64,000 nucleotides of DNA from Theristus sp. LFF4_11 (GCA_030248135.1 JASANC010002475.1:44441-108440), one strand, 5' to 3'. Numbered from the stretch's first letter, positions 10,815 through 23,210 are shown. A program made the numbers and translations. Notes: generated by a model not told the origin, from the letters alone.

Positions 10815-11345
10815 GGCACGGCACGTCACGTCACGTCAAACCTTGTTTATGCTGCAAAAAAGAGCAATCCGGCACGTCACGGCACGTCACGTCTTGTTTT
10901 AGAACTCGCGCTCGTTTATGCCCCTGTACGGCGACGTACGTCGACGTTCAGACAGATACGGACGCATAAACGATGACGTGACGTGCCGTGACGTGCCGTG
11001 ACGTGCCGGATGGTTTTAGAACACGCGCTCGTTTATGCTCCTGTACGGCGACGTGCGTCGACGTTCAGACAGATACGGACGCATAAACGATGACGTGACG
11101 TGCCGTGACGTGCCGGATGGTTTTAGAACACGCGCTCGTTTATGCTCCTGTACGGCGACGTGCGTCGACGTTCAGACAGATACGGACGCATAAACGATGA
11201 CGTGACGTGCCGTGACGTGCCGGATGGTTTTAGAACACGCGCTCGTTTATGCTCCTGTACGGCGACGTGCGTCGACGTTCAGACAGATACGGACGCATAA
11301 TCGATGACGTGACGTGCCGTGACGTGCCGTGACGTGCCGGATGGT
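10815..11345. repeat. ~107-bp tandem repeat with TGACGTG palindromes
   Basis: Four copies. The word ttttagaacacgcgctcg recurs at about 10894, 11013, 11121 and 11228, a period of 107-119 bp depending on how many copies of the 10-bp sub-unit gtgccgtgac are present. Units contain gatgacgtgacgtgcc and the reverse word ggcacgtcacg, so single strands can fold. The same word appears singly near 25205, 29698-29815 and 37920. Confidence 0.85.
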
Positions 11346-12023
11346 TACCATTTCCGATGCAGATAAGGTGACAATTCGCCTCACAATCTGAATTCTGAGC
11401 GTCCGAGCTGCACTGTTTGCAAGCGCTACAGCTGTACTTTGTCTGCTTGCTATTTCGTGTCGTGTTGTGGCGTCGTCATCATAATTGATCGAATTTCAAG
11501 CCGGTAAGATTTCTTTCATTTGAACTGGGGATAATCAGTTGCGTTTTGAGGGTCAAAACACTAGAAGAGGCATGATGGTAACGGTTTGGAAAATGGGTAC
11601 ATTTGTAAATGAGGTCACCAAAACAAAATCTGATAAGTTCCGCCTTACAGGAGTCATTCGAAAGGCGCTTGCTCGTCAGATGTGATTCTTCGGACTCCCT
11701 GATTGATAAAGACCAACTTTGATTTTCATGTTTTTATATTTTTCTTTAAGAAAACAAAAATGACGACAGCCAACTATGCTCATGGTCATGAATCTTTCGA
11801 CCCGCATTCATGTGATGCACAGATTTTATTTTTTAACAACTCTATTTACACGGGTCACTCACATCATGTGAGAGTCACATGGGAGATGATTGTCGTTGGG
11901 GGCGATATTGATAGCTGGAGCAAGTTTTCCACATAGACAGCTGCAAATTTTTAAGAGGGGAGGCGCGGGTGTGCATGTGACTTTGGGGGAGGGCGGTCAA
12001 AATGTTGAAAATATAAATAGATA
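11346..12023. other. Gene-free stretch
   Basis: No exon seen. At 11895-11940 there is a short diverged piece of the CATAGTTGTTC hAT family (gatagctggagcaagttttcc). Confidence 0.45.
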
Positions 12024-12485
12024 CCGTATTACCCCCAATAAACCCCCATGGGGGATTAATACGTCAGAGAATTTTAGGGGTGGGGGTTTATTGGTGGGGG
12101 GAGGGGATTATTGGTGGGGGGGGGGGGGTTTATTTACAAAAAAATTCTAGGGGTGGGGGTTTGTTGAAAAATGGCAAAAATACCTTGCATGGCAGGCAAG
12201 AAAGTCGCAGAAACTTCTACTCTACATAGAAATTTCCTTTTATAACAGCCTTTTGTAATGAAATTACTATAAACTCACCCATTTGGGGCCTTTGGTAGCA
12301 CAATTTCATCATTTTCACTGCAACCAGCCACTGAATTCGCTGGGTATGTGTTTCAAACAGGTCTCCAATAATCCCCCATGGGGGATTATTTGTGGGGGGG
12401 GGGATTATTTGGAAACTGGTTGGGGGGTGGGGGTTTATTGGTGGGGGGGATTAATGGTGGGGGGGGTTTAATGGGGGTAATACGG
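12024..12485. mobile_element. TA-flanked MITE, CCGTATTACC ends
   Basis: Terminal inverted repeats CCGTATTACC / GGTAATACGG flanked by TA on both sides. Interior carries G-rich blocks and the palindrome cccccatggggg. A second full copy lies at 23211-23649. TA targets point to the Tc1/mariner/pogo group. Confidence 0.8.
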
Positions 12486-12684
12486 TAGATGGGTAACCCG
12501 TCAAACTTGCTACAAACAACAACCGAACATGAGCAACAAATAATATTAACAATAATTTAGTTTTAAAATAAATGCGAATTGCTTTGTTTGAGTAGCACAG
12601 TTTCATATACATACGCAATGCACGGTGACTGCCACATGTAAATTGCCAGTCTGATCTGGATATATGACAAGGTTATGAAAACGC

Positions 12685-12885
12685 CGCGATCGTCCAGGCC
12701 GCGATCGTCCCAGGCCGCGATCGTCCCAGGCCGCGATCGTCCCAGGCCGCGATCGTCCCAGGCCGCGATCGTCCCAGGCCGCGATCGTCCCAGGCCGCGA
12801 TCGTCCCGGGCCGCGATCATCCCGGGCCGCGATCATCCCAGGCCGCGATCGTCCCAGGCCGCGATCGTCCGGGCCGCGATCGTTC
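12685..12885. repeat. 16-bp minisatellite, inverted relative to 9300-9552
   Basis: About 13 units of gcgatcgtcccaggcc. Same unit as 9300-9552 on the opposite strand. Confidence 0.9.
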
Positions 12886-12894
12886 AGGTGGGTG

Positions 12895-13080
12895 GGATGG
12901 GGGGGTGTGCACCCCCCCCCCCAGAAATTTTTCTACAATAGTGCACCCCCCCCATGGCCCACGCCTGGGGGGTGTCACTGTACCATGACTGACACTCCCC
13001 CACTGAAAAATTTTCGGCACCCCCCCCCACGTGACGAAGGGGGGGGGGAGATGGGGGGGGGGGGGGCCCCCCCCCACAAA
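12895..13080. repeat. Poly-G/poly-C low-complexity block
   Basis: Alternating long C and G runs, including ggggggggggcccccccccc near 13060, which would form a strong hairpin. Confidence 0.7.
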
Positions 13081-13769
13081 TTTTTTTTTCGAATCTATCT
13101 TTATCTGAGAAAGTTTTTCGGCTCAGCTATTATCTAAAAAATGTTCATTGTTCAACGTTTATTTCCACACGCAGCACCAACAGCTAAAAATTTTTTGAAC
13201 ACGCGACTCCGCCGGCGCTGCGCTCAACCGATTTCTCTATGTGAAAATGTATGGAACTAATGGAAGCCAAACTCCGTCGCCGGCTTTCTGACTTTTCATC
13301 CAAACCACGTGCAGAAAAAAACAGTTAACCAGTTCTTCGATGCCCATATGCATAGCTCTTAAAAAACCAAAAAAGAAAGTGTCATTCGCTTTTCTGGAGT
13401 TGACGATCATAAATCAATGTCGTTTTTTTTTTATTTTAATGCTAAATCTCACTGTTGGCAGCCTTTAAAAACGTCGAATACAGCTATTTTCAAAAAAAAC
13501 CATGGTGTTTTTTACACCATGGTTTATTTAGCTTTTCAGGTGACGACACCCCCCCCCCCTCGAAAATTTGCTTTCGCCTTCGGTACTGCGCATTTTCAGA
13601 TGAAAGTACAATTTTGATGGTCAAATTCGTTTTTAATTAATTAAAAAAATTAATTTAAAAAATCCCGATTAAAAAAAAGGATTTTTATAAAAAAAGTTTA
13701 AAATTTTTTGAACCCTTTCTTTACCCTCCTACCACGACCATAAGAGGTCATTCGCGGTTTTCGAACTCG
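13081..13769. other. Gene-free stretch upstream of DCAF4
   Basis: AT-rich with a perfect hairpin at 13500-13524 (accatggtg, loop, caccatggt) and a decayed AT-rich element end near 13630-13720. The DCAF4 promoter should lie here, but I see no definite TATA box or initiator. Confidence 0.4.
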
Positions 13770-16700
13770 ATGCCGACGTCTCGGAATCGTCGCCGCGATC
13801 GACCGAACGTTTTTGAGGATCAAGTCGCCGTCGCCGTCGTCGTCGTACCGCCGCAGCTGCAGCAGCAGCCTCAGTTCGGCCGAGTAGAACAACGAAACGC
13901 CGCTTTCTCCGCGTCTGTCGTCTGCACATCGGCGACTGTCGCCGCCAACAACTCAGCGTTGTTTGACGGACGCCGTCATCAGCACTCATTCGCTGGGTTC
14001 GGACAGTCGCATCAACACCACCACCAACGACGACGACGACGGACACAGCATCGATCCAACGGTGATGATGATTGGGCGAGTTTTCGAGACGACGACCACC
14101 ACAGAACGAACGCCTATTCGCGCTCGGAAATACAGCGTCAGCGTCAGCTTCAGCAAACGCAGCTCGAGTTGCCGTCCTCGTCGGGGTCGGGCGATGCGAG
14201 AACCGTGAACGAATGCGACACAGACGCTGAAGACGCGCGACACAAACGCGCCACGATTCCCGGTTTCACGTGGGATCCGGAGCGGCGACGCTACTTTCGA
14301 CGGCTTCCGGATCAATTGTGCTGTCCTGCGGCGGTGCCGTATTCGATTGGCGCAAGGACGAATGGAAACGTTTGGGTTTTTGATTTCACTTCGGTTTTTT
14401 GTTTGTGCTTTTGTATTTGAAATGAGTCTTCTTTCATTCATTACGTTTTCGTTTACCATACTCCACCCACACCCCACCCACGCGCAGTATTGTAATCAAA
14501 TGAAATGACAAAGATTGAATTGTCGTCACAAATTGATTGAAACGTTCATCCTCGTTGACCAATGTGAAATCGAGAAGAGAGTCTGTCAAGCAGGAAACCT
14601 TTTGGAGTTGCAGCTTTGTTACGTTGAAGAAAAACATGCTTTGTAATAATGCCCGCCTGTTTACAAAATCACGTAATTAATATCAAGCCGTTGTTCAACC
14701 AGTCACCAGCTGTAAAACTTAGCAGAGCAGTCCAACAGTGCTATACCACGGAGCGCCTGAATGAATTCATGAGACAACTCGATTCAGTTTACTCACGCCT
14801 TGTTGAAGAGCAGACATTGATGAAGCAGTTTTCGTGAGAGAAAAAACAACTGTGATTATTCAGTGGCACAGTGGTGTATCTTCTATTGAACTGCTAAGTT
14901 TTTTAAACCTGGCCCGGACGTGCTGTTTTATTTCTCTGAGCACTCCGGGTTTTTTCAAAACACCCTAGGATTCTTATTCAGGTGTTGAAATAACCTTGAA
15001 GCACAAGTTTGTAAAGTAACCAAGAAACGCTGCACCAGTGTCAAAATTGATCGTCATTCATAATTTATTTCCTATTCCAGCGTATTTCACCAACTAAGGG
15101 CATCTCAAACATCAAGAAAAATCAGCCAATCACTGCTCAGTCTCCGTTTCGACCAAGCCTTCAAACACCACCCCCGTTGGCGCACACGCTGCTGCTACGC
15201 GAATTAGGTATGGTTTTTGTTCTTTTTCTTATTCGTGATTGGGGTTGGCAAAATACCGTTTTTTTCAAATCGTGGTAAAAAAACCTGTATTTTTACCGGT
15301 AAAATTACGGTAATTTTACCGGAAAAAAACGAAAGCCAAAAAGTTGTAAAAACCCACATATTTTTCGCAGCCGACTTTCAACTTGAACCAGGACTTGTGA
15401 AAACAACTTTCAGAATGCTTTGTTCAAAATATCGTGCACCAACAAAGAAAATAAATTATGTTTGGGCTTGAAAACCCAAAAGGTCAGCAATAAATCGAAC
15501 ATTATCTGCTCAATAATTTATATTCCACCAATTACATAGGAAAAAAACCACAGCGTTTTCACCGGACAGTCTTTGGTCACAATAGACGAACACAATTTGC
15601 TGCAATAACGCAGTTAAACCGAATCAGTTTAGTCAGTTCAGATCAAAAAGAAAACAAATCAGTAATTGTGTAAGAAAGACAATGTTGAGCGACATTTGGA
15701 ATTTTTGAAATTTTCAGCTCAGCTCGGCAGCTCCAGCCGAGTCTTGCACATCGCTTAACAGTTCTTTCAAACATCGGTGTCAATTTCGTCCTCATATTTT
15801 TCTTGGTCACAGATTTTCTCATTTTCTCATCAAAAATGATATAAAAACTCAGGGTCCGAAATTGAAAAAAACCGGAAAAATACGAAAAAAACCGGAAAAA
15901 TACAGAAACGGTCTTTTCCTGTTTTTTTCAAGGCACCAATTTTTGCCCTGGTAAGAAAACGCGTATAAACACATGTTTTTTTTACCGGTAAAAAACCGGT
16001 ATTTTTACCATGCCAACCCTATTCGTGATGCAATGTTTCATCGTCACAAATAAACAAATTCTTCACACATGAAAGCAATAACCGTTATTATCTATATTTC
16101 GGTTTTTAGGTTCAAGGATTTTTTTCGCGGGCGTTGAAAGAAGTCCGCGCAGAAGGCCATGCACTGTGCTTTTGTTTTGAGCACAGAATTTTGAGAAGGG
16201 AACAAACAAAAACGCCGACAATCGTTGAAAAACCGCTCCACTAACCACTTTCCAATAGGGATGGCATAACACGGAACTCGAACCGGTTTTTTGCTTCGGC
16301 CAAAACTATTCACCTGGTTGTTTTCGTTCTCCCTTGGGTTTTGGTACCTTCAGGCCCATTCATGCACTCTAGCGTCCAGCGCGTGAAGCTGCGACGTCTT
16401 TCGGTGGCGTGAAGGACGCCGCGTGTGAAGTGACGCGCGCGCTTCAACCGCCATGAATAGGCGCGGCACTTATCGGGTTTGCGGCACCAGTGCAATGGGA
16501 AAAAAAGAACAAAAAAACCTGAAAAACCAAGCTCGCAAGCACTGTGCGCTCGCAGGCCGCGTGCGGCGGAGTCGCGCGACACGGCACGTCGTCGAGCGCC
16601 GCGTCATGGCGACGCCGTCGCGGTGGAGCGCGCGCGTCGACGCGTTGCCCGACCACCCGGACGAACCGATCGACGGCTGTCAGTTTGTCGACCGTAGCGC

Positions 16701-19700
16701 CGACGGTCGCACCCTGATTGGCGCGTGGCGCATCGACGCGCCGTGGGCGCGTGCCGCGTGCGCGCGCATCATGTGTCTCGCGGTGGACGGGCGTGCTGGC
16801 GGTGCGTCGACCGACGACGACGACGAGCGCTGTGGTCAGTGGCAGGGGGGGCAGGCCGGCTGAGTGGATAGCACTTGCGACTTCCAATCGGAAGGCCCGG
16901 GTTCGAATCCGCTCGTGACCACTCGGCTGCCCCGGGTTGCGGTGGGGCTTAATGGTTCTTGGCAGCATAAACGTCGGCTTTCTTGATTCACAAGATTGCT
17001 GTTTCGGCGGCGAGGAACTTGATGGACATCGCGCCCATGCATACCAGCGCAGCTTGCCCAACGTCCACTTCTATAGCAGAAAAAAACTGCTTCCAACGTC
17101 GCAGCCCATGTGGTGGACAATAAAAAATTGCGACACTGCCTTTCCCCAAGGGCGTTGGGTAAGGATAAAAAGGGGGCAACAACAACAGGCGGTTGGTGGT
17201 GGTGTGCGTTTCCGTGTGGCTTTTTTTTCGTATGTGTGGTCATGTTTCGACTACACGCGCGTCGCAAACGCGAACCGGACTCGTTTGGCTAAACACTTTC
17301 GCCTTGTGTGTTCGTGGTGTGCAGGGACAGGGTGGACAACAAGGTTTTGTTGCTTCTCTTTTCTCCAAGTATCACTCAAAAATCGACCAATTTGCATGGA
17401 TGGCCTGGCCAACATCGTATGCAGAAGAGTGCAGTGGCCTGTCACTGATGCTCTGGTAGGTCCAGTAGTTCGCGACGAAGCGCATCTGCCATCCATCACT
17501 GCCTGCACGCGCGTCTGTTGCATTCCGGAGCACACGCTCGGTTTTTCCGTTGTTCTGTTTGCATTGCAGCGCTCTCGTTCACGCCGACGCCGAACTACAT
17601 CTACGCGTTCGACCCGTCCGTCGTCGACTGCTGCACGGCGCCGGTGGACAGCGGCGTCACGTGCGTGCTCTACGTCACCGATCCGCCGTTGCCGGCCTAC
17701 GGTAGTCGCGTGTTCCTGCAGCCGGTGCCGGAGTTGAGCGCCGATCGCGACCGCGAGTTGTTCCACTCGCCCATCTACAACGTGCACTGGATGCTGCGAC
17801 AGGTGTACTTCGTTTGTTGTTGTTGTCTTTTGTTTTTGTTTTTTGTCGTCCGGCTTTTCGTTTATTGCGCTCTGGTCGGTTGTTTTGTTTTCGTGCATAG
17901 TATTATTTCTAGTCACGGGGGTGGGGGTGGTTGTCGTCGCTGATTGAATCGTACGTTAGGTAGTCTTGTCTATTCTGTAGATGGTACTATTATCAATTTT
18001 TTTAAGTTCTGCGACTCGATGGGTTTGCAGACGTGAAAGGAAGCCATTTCCATTGTTGTTTTGCGGCTGGCGAGTGTGGTAATCCATATGAGCTGTGCGT
18101 TGCGTTTGAGAGCTGCATCCGAGTCATATATGATCGTTGCTTTTGTTCCCGAGACTCAGTGCGCGCATAGATAGGTGAATATCTAGTTTCGTGCACGACG
18201 CTGGGATTCAAAATGGGCAAAATGATCTGAATGCCCTAAATAGGGCCGAGTCACTCAGAAGACTTTGAATTGCCACGGAAAGGCTGAAACTCGTTTCCGT
18301 TCACGTATGCAAACCCACTGAGTCGCAGAACCTCAAAAATTGATATCAGCTGCTTTTCCTGCGTGCTCCGCGACAAATCGTACGCGTTTAGCGGCCCGCT
18401 GTGAGGCGGATGCCAGGGACGCAGCACCTATGTGTTTTTTTGCATCCAAATTGGTGCAATTTGCATCTTGTTTTGGCCACTTGCGAGCAGTTGAGGTTTC
18501 GATGGACGCGCGCACACCCCTATCCCCACCCCCCACCCCACCCCCTCCCACCCCAACCAACCCCCCCCATAGTTGTTCTAGGGGGGGGGGGGGGGGGGGG
18601 GGGGGGGCCGGCCCCCCCCCCCCAAAAAATTATCTATCTAAAAATTTTTGTCTTCGAAGACATGAAATGAGTCAATTTTTAACCCAACTTGACGACTTTT
18701 GCTCGTACTTCTTGAAAAATACGCTAATTTTAGGTAAAATACGCGTTTATACTAGATTTTTAGTGTATTTTTAGCATTATTTTGCTGTTTTTACAGCTTT
18801 TTAGCGTTTTAGATCAAATTTCAAAATTTTGACCGGCCCCCCCCCCCCCAAGTCACATGCCCCCCCCGCCCCCCCCCCCCAAAATTTTCCCGCTATCAAT
18901 CTAAAAAGAAAATTTGCTCCAGCTATCTATATCGCCCCCCCCCCCCCCCCAACCCCTCGGCTCTGGAACAACTATGCCCCCCCCCAATGTCCATTCGCAG
19001 GGTGTCACATCGTGCGCGTGGAATTCGGCGCAAGTGCGCGTCGCGCTCGGCCTCGACACCGGCTGCCTGATCGTGGACGTCGTCTCGGAGAAGGACTTCA
19101 AACTAGAGATGTAAGGGTCAAAAAAAAAAATTTTTTTTTTAATTTTTTTTTTAAAAAAAAAAGTAAAAAAAAATGAGCATTTTTTTTTTTATTTTTTTTA
19201 TTAAAAATTTTTGAAATTTTTTCTTTAATGTGCCCTGAAAATGCCGTTTTTGGCATAATTTTTCGAAAGTTCAACAAAAATTTTCTTTGACTTTACCTTG
19301 TCACTTAGTCTTCAACGCTGCAGGTGGTATTCTGGATTGATTTATCGACTGTTTTCAGCCTTGGTGAGTGATGATCGACTCGCGCATTGAAGTACTTGAG
19401 CGTCGCAAAGGCTAGTTCAACAAATTCCGATGTCGCTAAGGTGAGATAGAAGCAGAGAACTCACATTTACGCATCGTTTTTCAGGATCTCGAAAGGTGGA
19501 AATTGCACTGTCTGCCACTGCAAGCGTAACTTCGTTGGTTGCTCGTTGCTGTTTCGCCTCGTGTCGTCAGCGTGATCACACCGGTTTGTTGTGGAACTTG
19601 TTTCCATGTTATTTGAGGTGAATTGAGAGGCAAAACACGAGACGTGATGTCGTCGGTGGGAAAATGGGGTCGCCGAAACCAAGTCTGAAATTTTCACCCT

Positions 19701-22127
19701 CCTCCCATATGAGTGGGGGTCATATGGTAAGTCGGTGGCTCCTCAGATGGTGATATTCGGACTCCCTGAAAAACTCTGAACAACTTTCATTTTTAAAAAA
19801 AAAAATTTTAAAAAAAAAATTTTTTTTTTTAAAAAAAGAAAAAAAATAGAAAATTTTTTTTTTCTTGACATCTCTACTTCAAACTGTCGACGTTGCACAA
19901 GCGTGCGCTCGCCGAACAGTTCACGAAGGTGAATATCGGAGCATTCATGAAGCAGTATTTAGTGACCGCATTGGTATGTTTTGACACAGCTACGCGTCGC
20001 TAAATGCTGTTTCGTGAATGCGCGTTAAAGTGCTTTGCCTACTACACCACTGAGCGCCAGAATGAATTCGTGAGGCGCGATACGTTACAGTTGTTCTCAG
20101 ATCACCTTTAACAGTAGACATTGGTGTATCAGTTTTCGTGTGAAAGAAGAACTGTGTGGCGTTTCATGAGTGCATTTCGGGGCTCAGTGGCTTAGATAAT
20201 TACCGGTCCCGCCCCTCCTGGTCTGAACGGCGGGCAATTTTTGCTTTTGACGTACGGTTCATTCGGGCAAAATGTGGTCTCGTCTCGGAGTACGTTATCG
20301 CCGTTGTGTGCGGTCTCGACGCGAAATTACTCCGACCGTTTCTTGTATCCTTGAGGGTGTTTGAACAATTTCCATGTCGGTTTTTATTCGTTTCCCCTGT
20401 ACTTGACATTGACGAATGTGACAGCAAGATTGTGTCATAAACCACAGTCGAACTCTAAATTATAAGTCATAACCACTGGACTGCTGCGGTTTCATATAAC
20501 TGGCCGCATGCCGTAGAGGTCGAGCATTTTTCTGGACCGGAACAAAAATCGCTTCTCTGCATTCGCCAGGACGGCAACCTGGTGTTCATCGGCGTTCGCA
20601 ACGCCGACGTACTGTGCTGCGATCTCCGTCTGCCGTCGCATCACATCGTGTCGACGTTGCCGCAGCGCTCGACGGAGTGGCTGCACGTGCTGCCGAACGA
20701 TCAGCAGCTGCTGGCCAGTGATCTCCACGGAAATGTGAGTCAGTTGCGTGTTGTGGTTTGATGTTGTTGTTTAATGTTGTTGTTTAATGTTGTTGTTTAA
20801 TGTTGTTGTTTAATGTTGTTGTTTGATGTTGTTGTTTGATGTTGTTGTTTAATGTTGTTTAATGCTGTTGTTTAATGCTGTTGTTTGATGTTGTTGTTTG
20901 ATGTTGTTGTTTAATGTTGTTGTTTGATGTGGTTGTTGTTCTATCGTTGCTACTGTGAAACGTGTCGCTATCTTAATGCATTACTACGGACTCCAGTAAG
21001 GGATGGGGATGGCACAAAAGAACAGTTTTTTTTTCATGAAAAGAGACCGGTTTAGAAAATTTTAATTTTCAGTCGTCGAATCCACCACTCAATTGTGCGG
21101 GAAAAGCAAAGCTTCTAATTATTGTTCACAAAGCCGACAAGAACAGATTTTATCTAGCTTTTCTTACTCAATTATGTGTTTGGCAAAATCCAGAGCTATA
21201 TTCTGAAGCTGAAAAACCATTTTCGAGAAAAAAACCTGGTTTAAAAACAGTTTTAAAACTGTTAAAAAACTGTTTCTTTTCACAAAAGATTAAAAAAATT
21301 CGGCAGTTCATTGTCACGTCAATAGTTTCAACGCGTTTTCGTTCCCGCGCAAATTTCCCATTTTTCTGCAGCTCCGTTTGTGGGACGTCCGTCAGCGTCG
21401 CGCGCTTCGCCAGTTCGCCGGACATCGCAACAGCCACTGGAAGCTGCCGTATGCGGTCGACGACGAACAACGACTGTTGTTTGCTGGTGCGCGCTGCTGT
21501 GAGCGGACACGTGGTGCACAAACACACTGGCACTGGCGCTAGCGTGTCAGCAGTGCACACAGCTCGTGTGTGTTTGTGCTGCTGTGAAAACTTGTGCTGC
21601 AGGGAGTACTGTATATACCGTAGTTGGACACGATTCTGCTGCTGCTGACTGAAACTTCACAAAAGTCGAGAATAGCCAATTCCTGGAAAGCGCTGACGAA
21701 ATGAGTAAAAAGTTGAGCCAAAGTTGTCAAAACCATCATTTTGTGACTGAGAATCAGCCTCATGTGCGGCAGGACGGTACCGCGACCGAATGGAGCTGTC
21801 GTATCTCGCAAATCAACCAAATTTGTATGATCGTTCTCTGCATTTCCCAGCAGCAGTGCAGAATAAGGGTAGCCTCACGTGCCCCCTTTGAACCCCCCAA
21901 AAAAAAACCTGTTCTGTTTTTTTTTAGCCGGCGACGACGGCACAGTGCGCGGCTGGTCGCTGTATTCCGGCCAGCAATTGTGCGCCGTCGAGTCGCCGTG
22001 TGCGGTCGTGAATCGCTGCGACGTGCCTCGCATCTGTTACTCGTCGCGGTGGGCGGGCGCGGAGGGCAACGCGGCGCTGGTGACGGCCGTCAAGAACCAG
22101 TTATATGTGCACCACATGGAATTGTGA
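13770..22127 (+). CDS. DCAF4: DDB1- and CUL4-associated factor 4 (WD40)
   Basis: Substrate-receptor-type WD40 protein of CUL4-DDB1 ubiquitin ligases. Exons 13770-14333, 15081-15207, 16556-16801, 17570-17802, 19001-19103 plus 19885-19928 (split by a transposon), 20570-20734, 21372-21486, 21928-22127. Phases match throughout and total 599 codons, so 598 aa; human DCAF4 is 495. The N-terminus is low-complexity (His, Arg, Gln). Residues 163-182 carry the family signature IPGFTWDPERRRYFRRLP, followed by CCPAARISPTKGI and a LAHTLLLREL stretch. The WD region includes GVTSCAWNSAQV, RALAEQFTK, DVLCCDLRLP, LASDLHGN, LRLWDVRQRRALRQF and DDGTVRGWSL, in the order of the family. All introns are GT-AG. The family assignment is firm. 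The oddity is exon 5: the inserted element puts a stop three codons past the break and has no splice sites at its ends, so this allele may be disrupted. Skipping from an in-frame donor near 19070 to an AG at 19902 would restore the frame. Confidence 0.9.
15240..16021. mobile_element. hAT-type MITE in DCAF4 intron 2
   Basis: 782 bp with ends TGGGGTTGGCA / TGCCAACCCTA and a perfect 8-bp target duplication ttcgtgat (15232-15239 and 16022-16029). Eight-base duplications and T(A/G)GGGTTG ends fit hAT. The interior is AT-rich with ttaccggt repeats; no transposase. Confidence 0.85.
16855..17190 (+). mobile_element. tRNA-derived SINE, family B, plus strand
   Basis: The head folds as a tRNA-like block: GCCGGCTGAGTGGATAGCAC (A-box-like) and GGGTTCGAATCC (perfect B box) about 35 bases apart. 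The tRNA-unrelated body runs to ggataaaaagggggcaacaac, an AAC tail. A second copy lies on the minus strand at 58063-58397. It sits in DCAF4 intron 3, 53 bases after the donor. Confidence 0.85.
18569..18976. mobile_element. hAT MITE, CATAGTTGTTC family
   Basis: Ends CATAGTTGTTCTAG and CTGGAACAACTATG, inside DCAF4 intron 4 and just before the exon 5 acceptor. Poly-G/C runs flank the interior. The target is a C-run, so the duplication is not readable. Confidence 0.75.
19104..19876. mobile_element. hAT-type element inserted in DCAF4 exon 5
   Basis: 773 bp with ends TAGAGATGT and ACATCTCTA, followed inwards by A/T runs. The 8-bp target duplication cttcaaac is perfect at 19096-19103 and 19877-19884. 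Removing the element and one copy restores the coding frame through FKLSTLHK. The interior matches fragments at 7380 and 10520. No transposase frame. Confidence 0.9.
19940..20022. mobile_element. Palindromic mini-element, copy 1
   Basis: gcattcatgaagcagtattt followed after a short loop by its reverse complement tgctgtttcgtgaatgc. Part of a family of seven in this window; it begins 11 bases after the exon 5 donor. Confidence 0.75.
20761..20935. repeat. 13-bp tandem repeat (atgttgttgttta)
   Basis: About 13 copies of atgttgttgttta with T/G variation in DCAF4 intron 6. Confidence 0.85.
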
Positions 22128-23210
22128 TGCGTCTGCGAGGTCGCACGTCGTATTATGTGACTGAGTGGTTTTTTGTTGTTGATTGATTGACCGCGCAGTG
22201 GGTTGGCTGACCAACTGATTGTCTGTTGATCAGTTCATTTATTCATTGACACCGCCGTGCGAATGCCTGACAATGCCTATGGCTCCTTTTACGAAAGCTG
22301 CCACATGATTTGCGCCCATTGTGCGCGAGACTCAATCGATGTGATGAGCTGTATCAGTTTTTGCTTTTTGTTCGTTTGCAGTCGCTGTATGAACTGTGAA
22401 TTTTGTGACGTAATGTTCTGTGGTTTGCTTGTGAATGCTGTTTCGGAGGTCTGGTCTGATGATTGACGTTGTCAGTTGGTCGTCTGATTCGTTGTTGCAA
22501 GTGTAACACGTCAATGTGGCACAATCACCAACAAACACACTGGGCACTGGCACTATATTGCTCGTGTTGTGTGCGTGAGCGTGCAACATCACTGTGACAG
22601 ACTGGAGAAACCAGTAATCAGGCCAGAACTTTTTTCGTCAGTCTAAAAAGCCGTGATCAGCTATAAATCCTGCTTCTTCAATCCAGTGACCCTTGTGCAT
22701 ATACCGGGTACATTCTCTGTGTAACTTCTTTTAAAGTGTTGAAATTTTGACTATTTTGGAAGCGACAGTTTCTTATTGTGCAGCAGATTGTATTGTGCTT
22801 TTTTTGGACCAGTCAATGCTTCATCGTGTCAGTCGTCGACATCTTTTATTTATGTGTTTCAAAAAAAACATTGCAGGTTTCGGTGTTACTTTGGCTTTTT
22901 TTGAAGGCTTCCGTCCAAGAATTTTTTCCACTAATTTCGATTGCCAGCATGATTCAAATTTCATCTTTGTTCAATTTTGATAATTATTGTTTTTTAGAAT
23001 TTAAAAATTATATTGTCAACATGTGCATATATTTGGCACAAAAAGAAACTGCAAGCTGTGTGTTCCGTTGTTGTGGTCTTGTTATGTTCGTGGAATATTG
23101 CGGTACAATCCAGTCCGCGCTCAAAGCCTCGTCAAGAAGGCTGATTTATTTGGGCGTCTACATTTGGAAAATGTTCATTTTTTGCAGTCAAAAACACCGT
23201 AATTCAAGTA
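22128..23210. other. DCAF4-CTR9 intergenic, left part
   Basis: No exon or repeat recognised apart from short T-rich runs. Probably holds the DCAF4 3' UTR; no AATAAA was found close to the stop codon. Confidence 0.4.

Noticed and set aside
13729..14477. Minus-strand frames of 105 and 163 codons opposite DCAF4 exon 1
   Set aside because: Shadow of GC-rich, low-complexity coding sequence; the plus-strand frame carries the family motif.
14649..14837. 62-codon ORF in DCAF4 intron 1
   Set aside because: The same sequence recurs diverged at 20030-20155 without an open frame; it is a dispersed repeat, and exon 1 joins exon 2 in phase without it.
16855..16930. tRNA gene candidate with a perfect B box
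   Set aside because: It continues into a conserved SINE body and AAC tail and has a second copy at 58397; the anticodon stem is poor. Same for 25466, 46640 and 52241.
21000..21300. Possible further MITE (gggatggcacaaaagaacag)
   Set aside because: Related words occur at 34470-34660, but neither copy has matching ends or target duplications that I can define.
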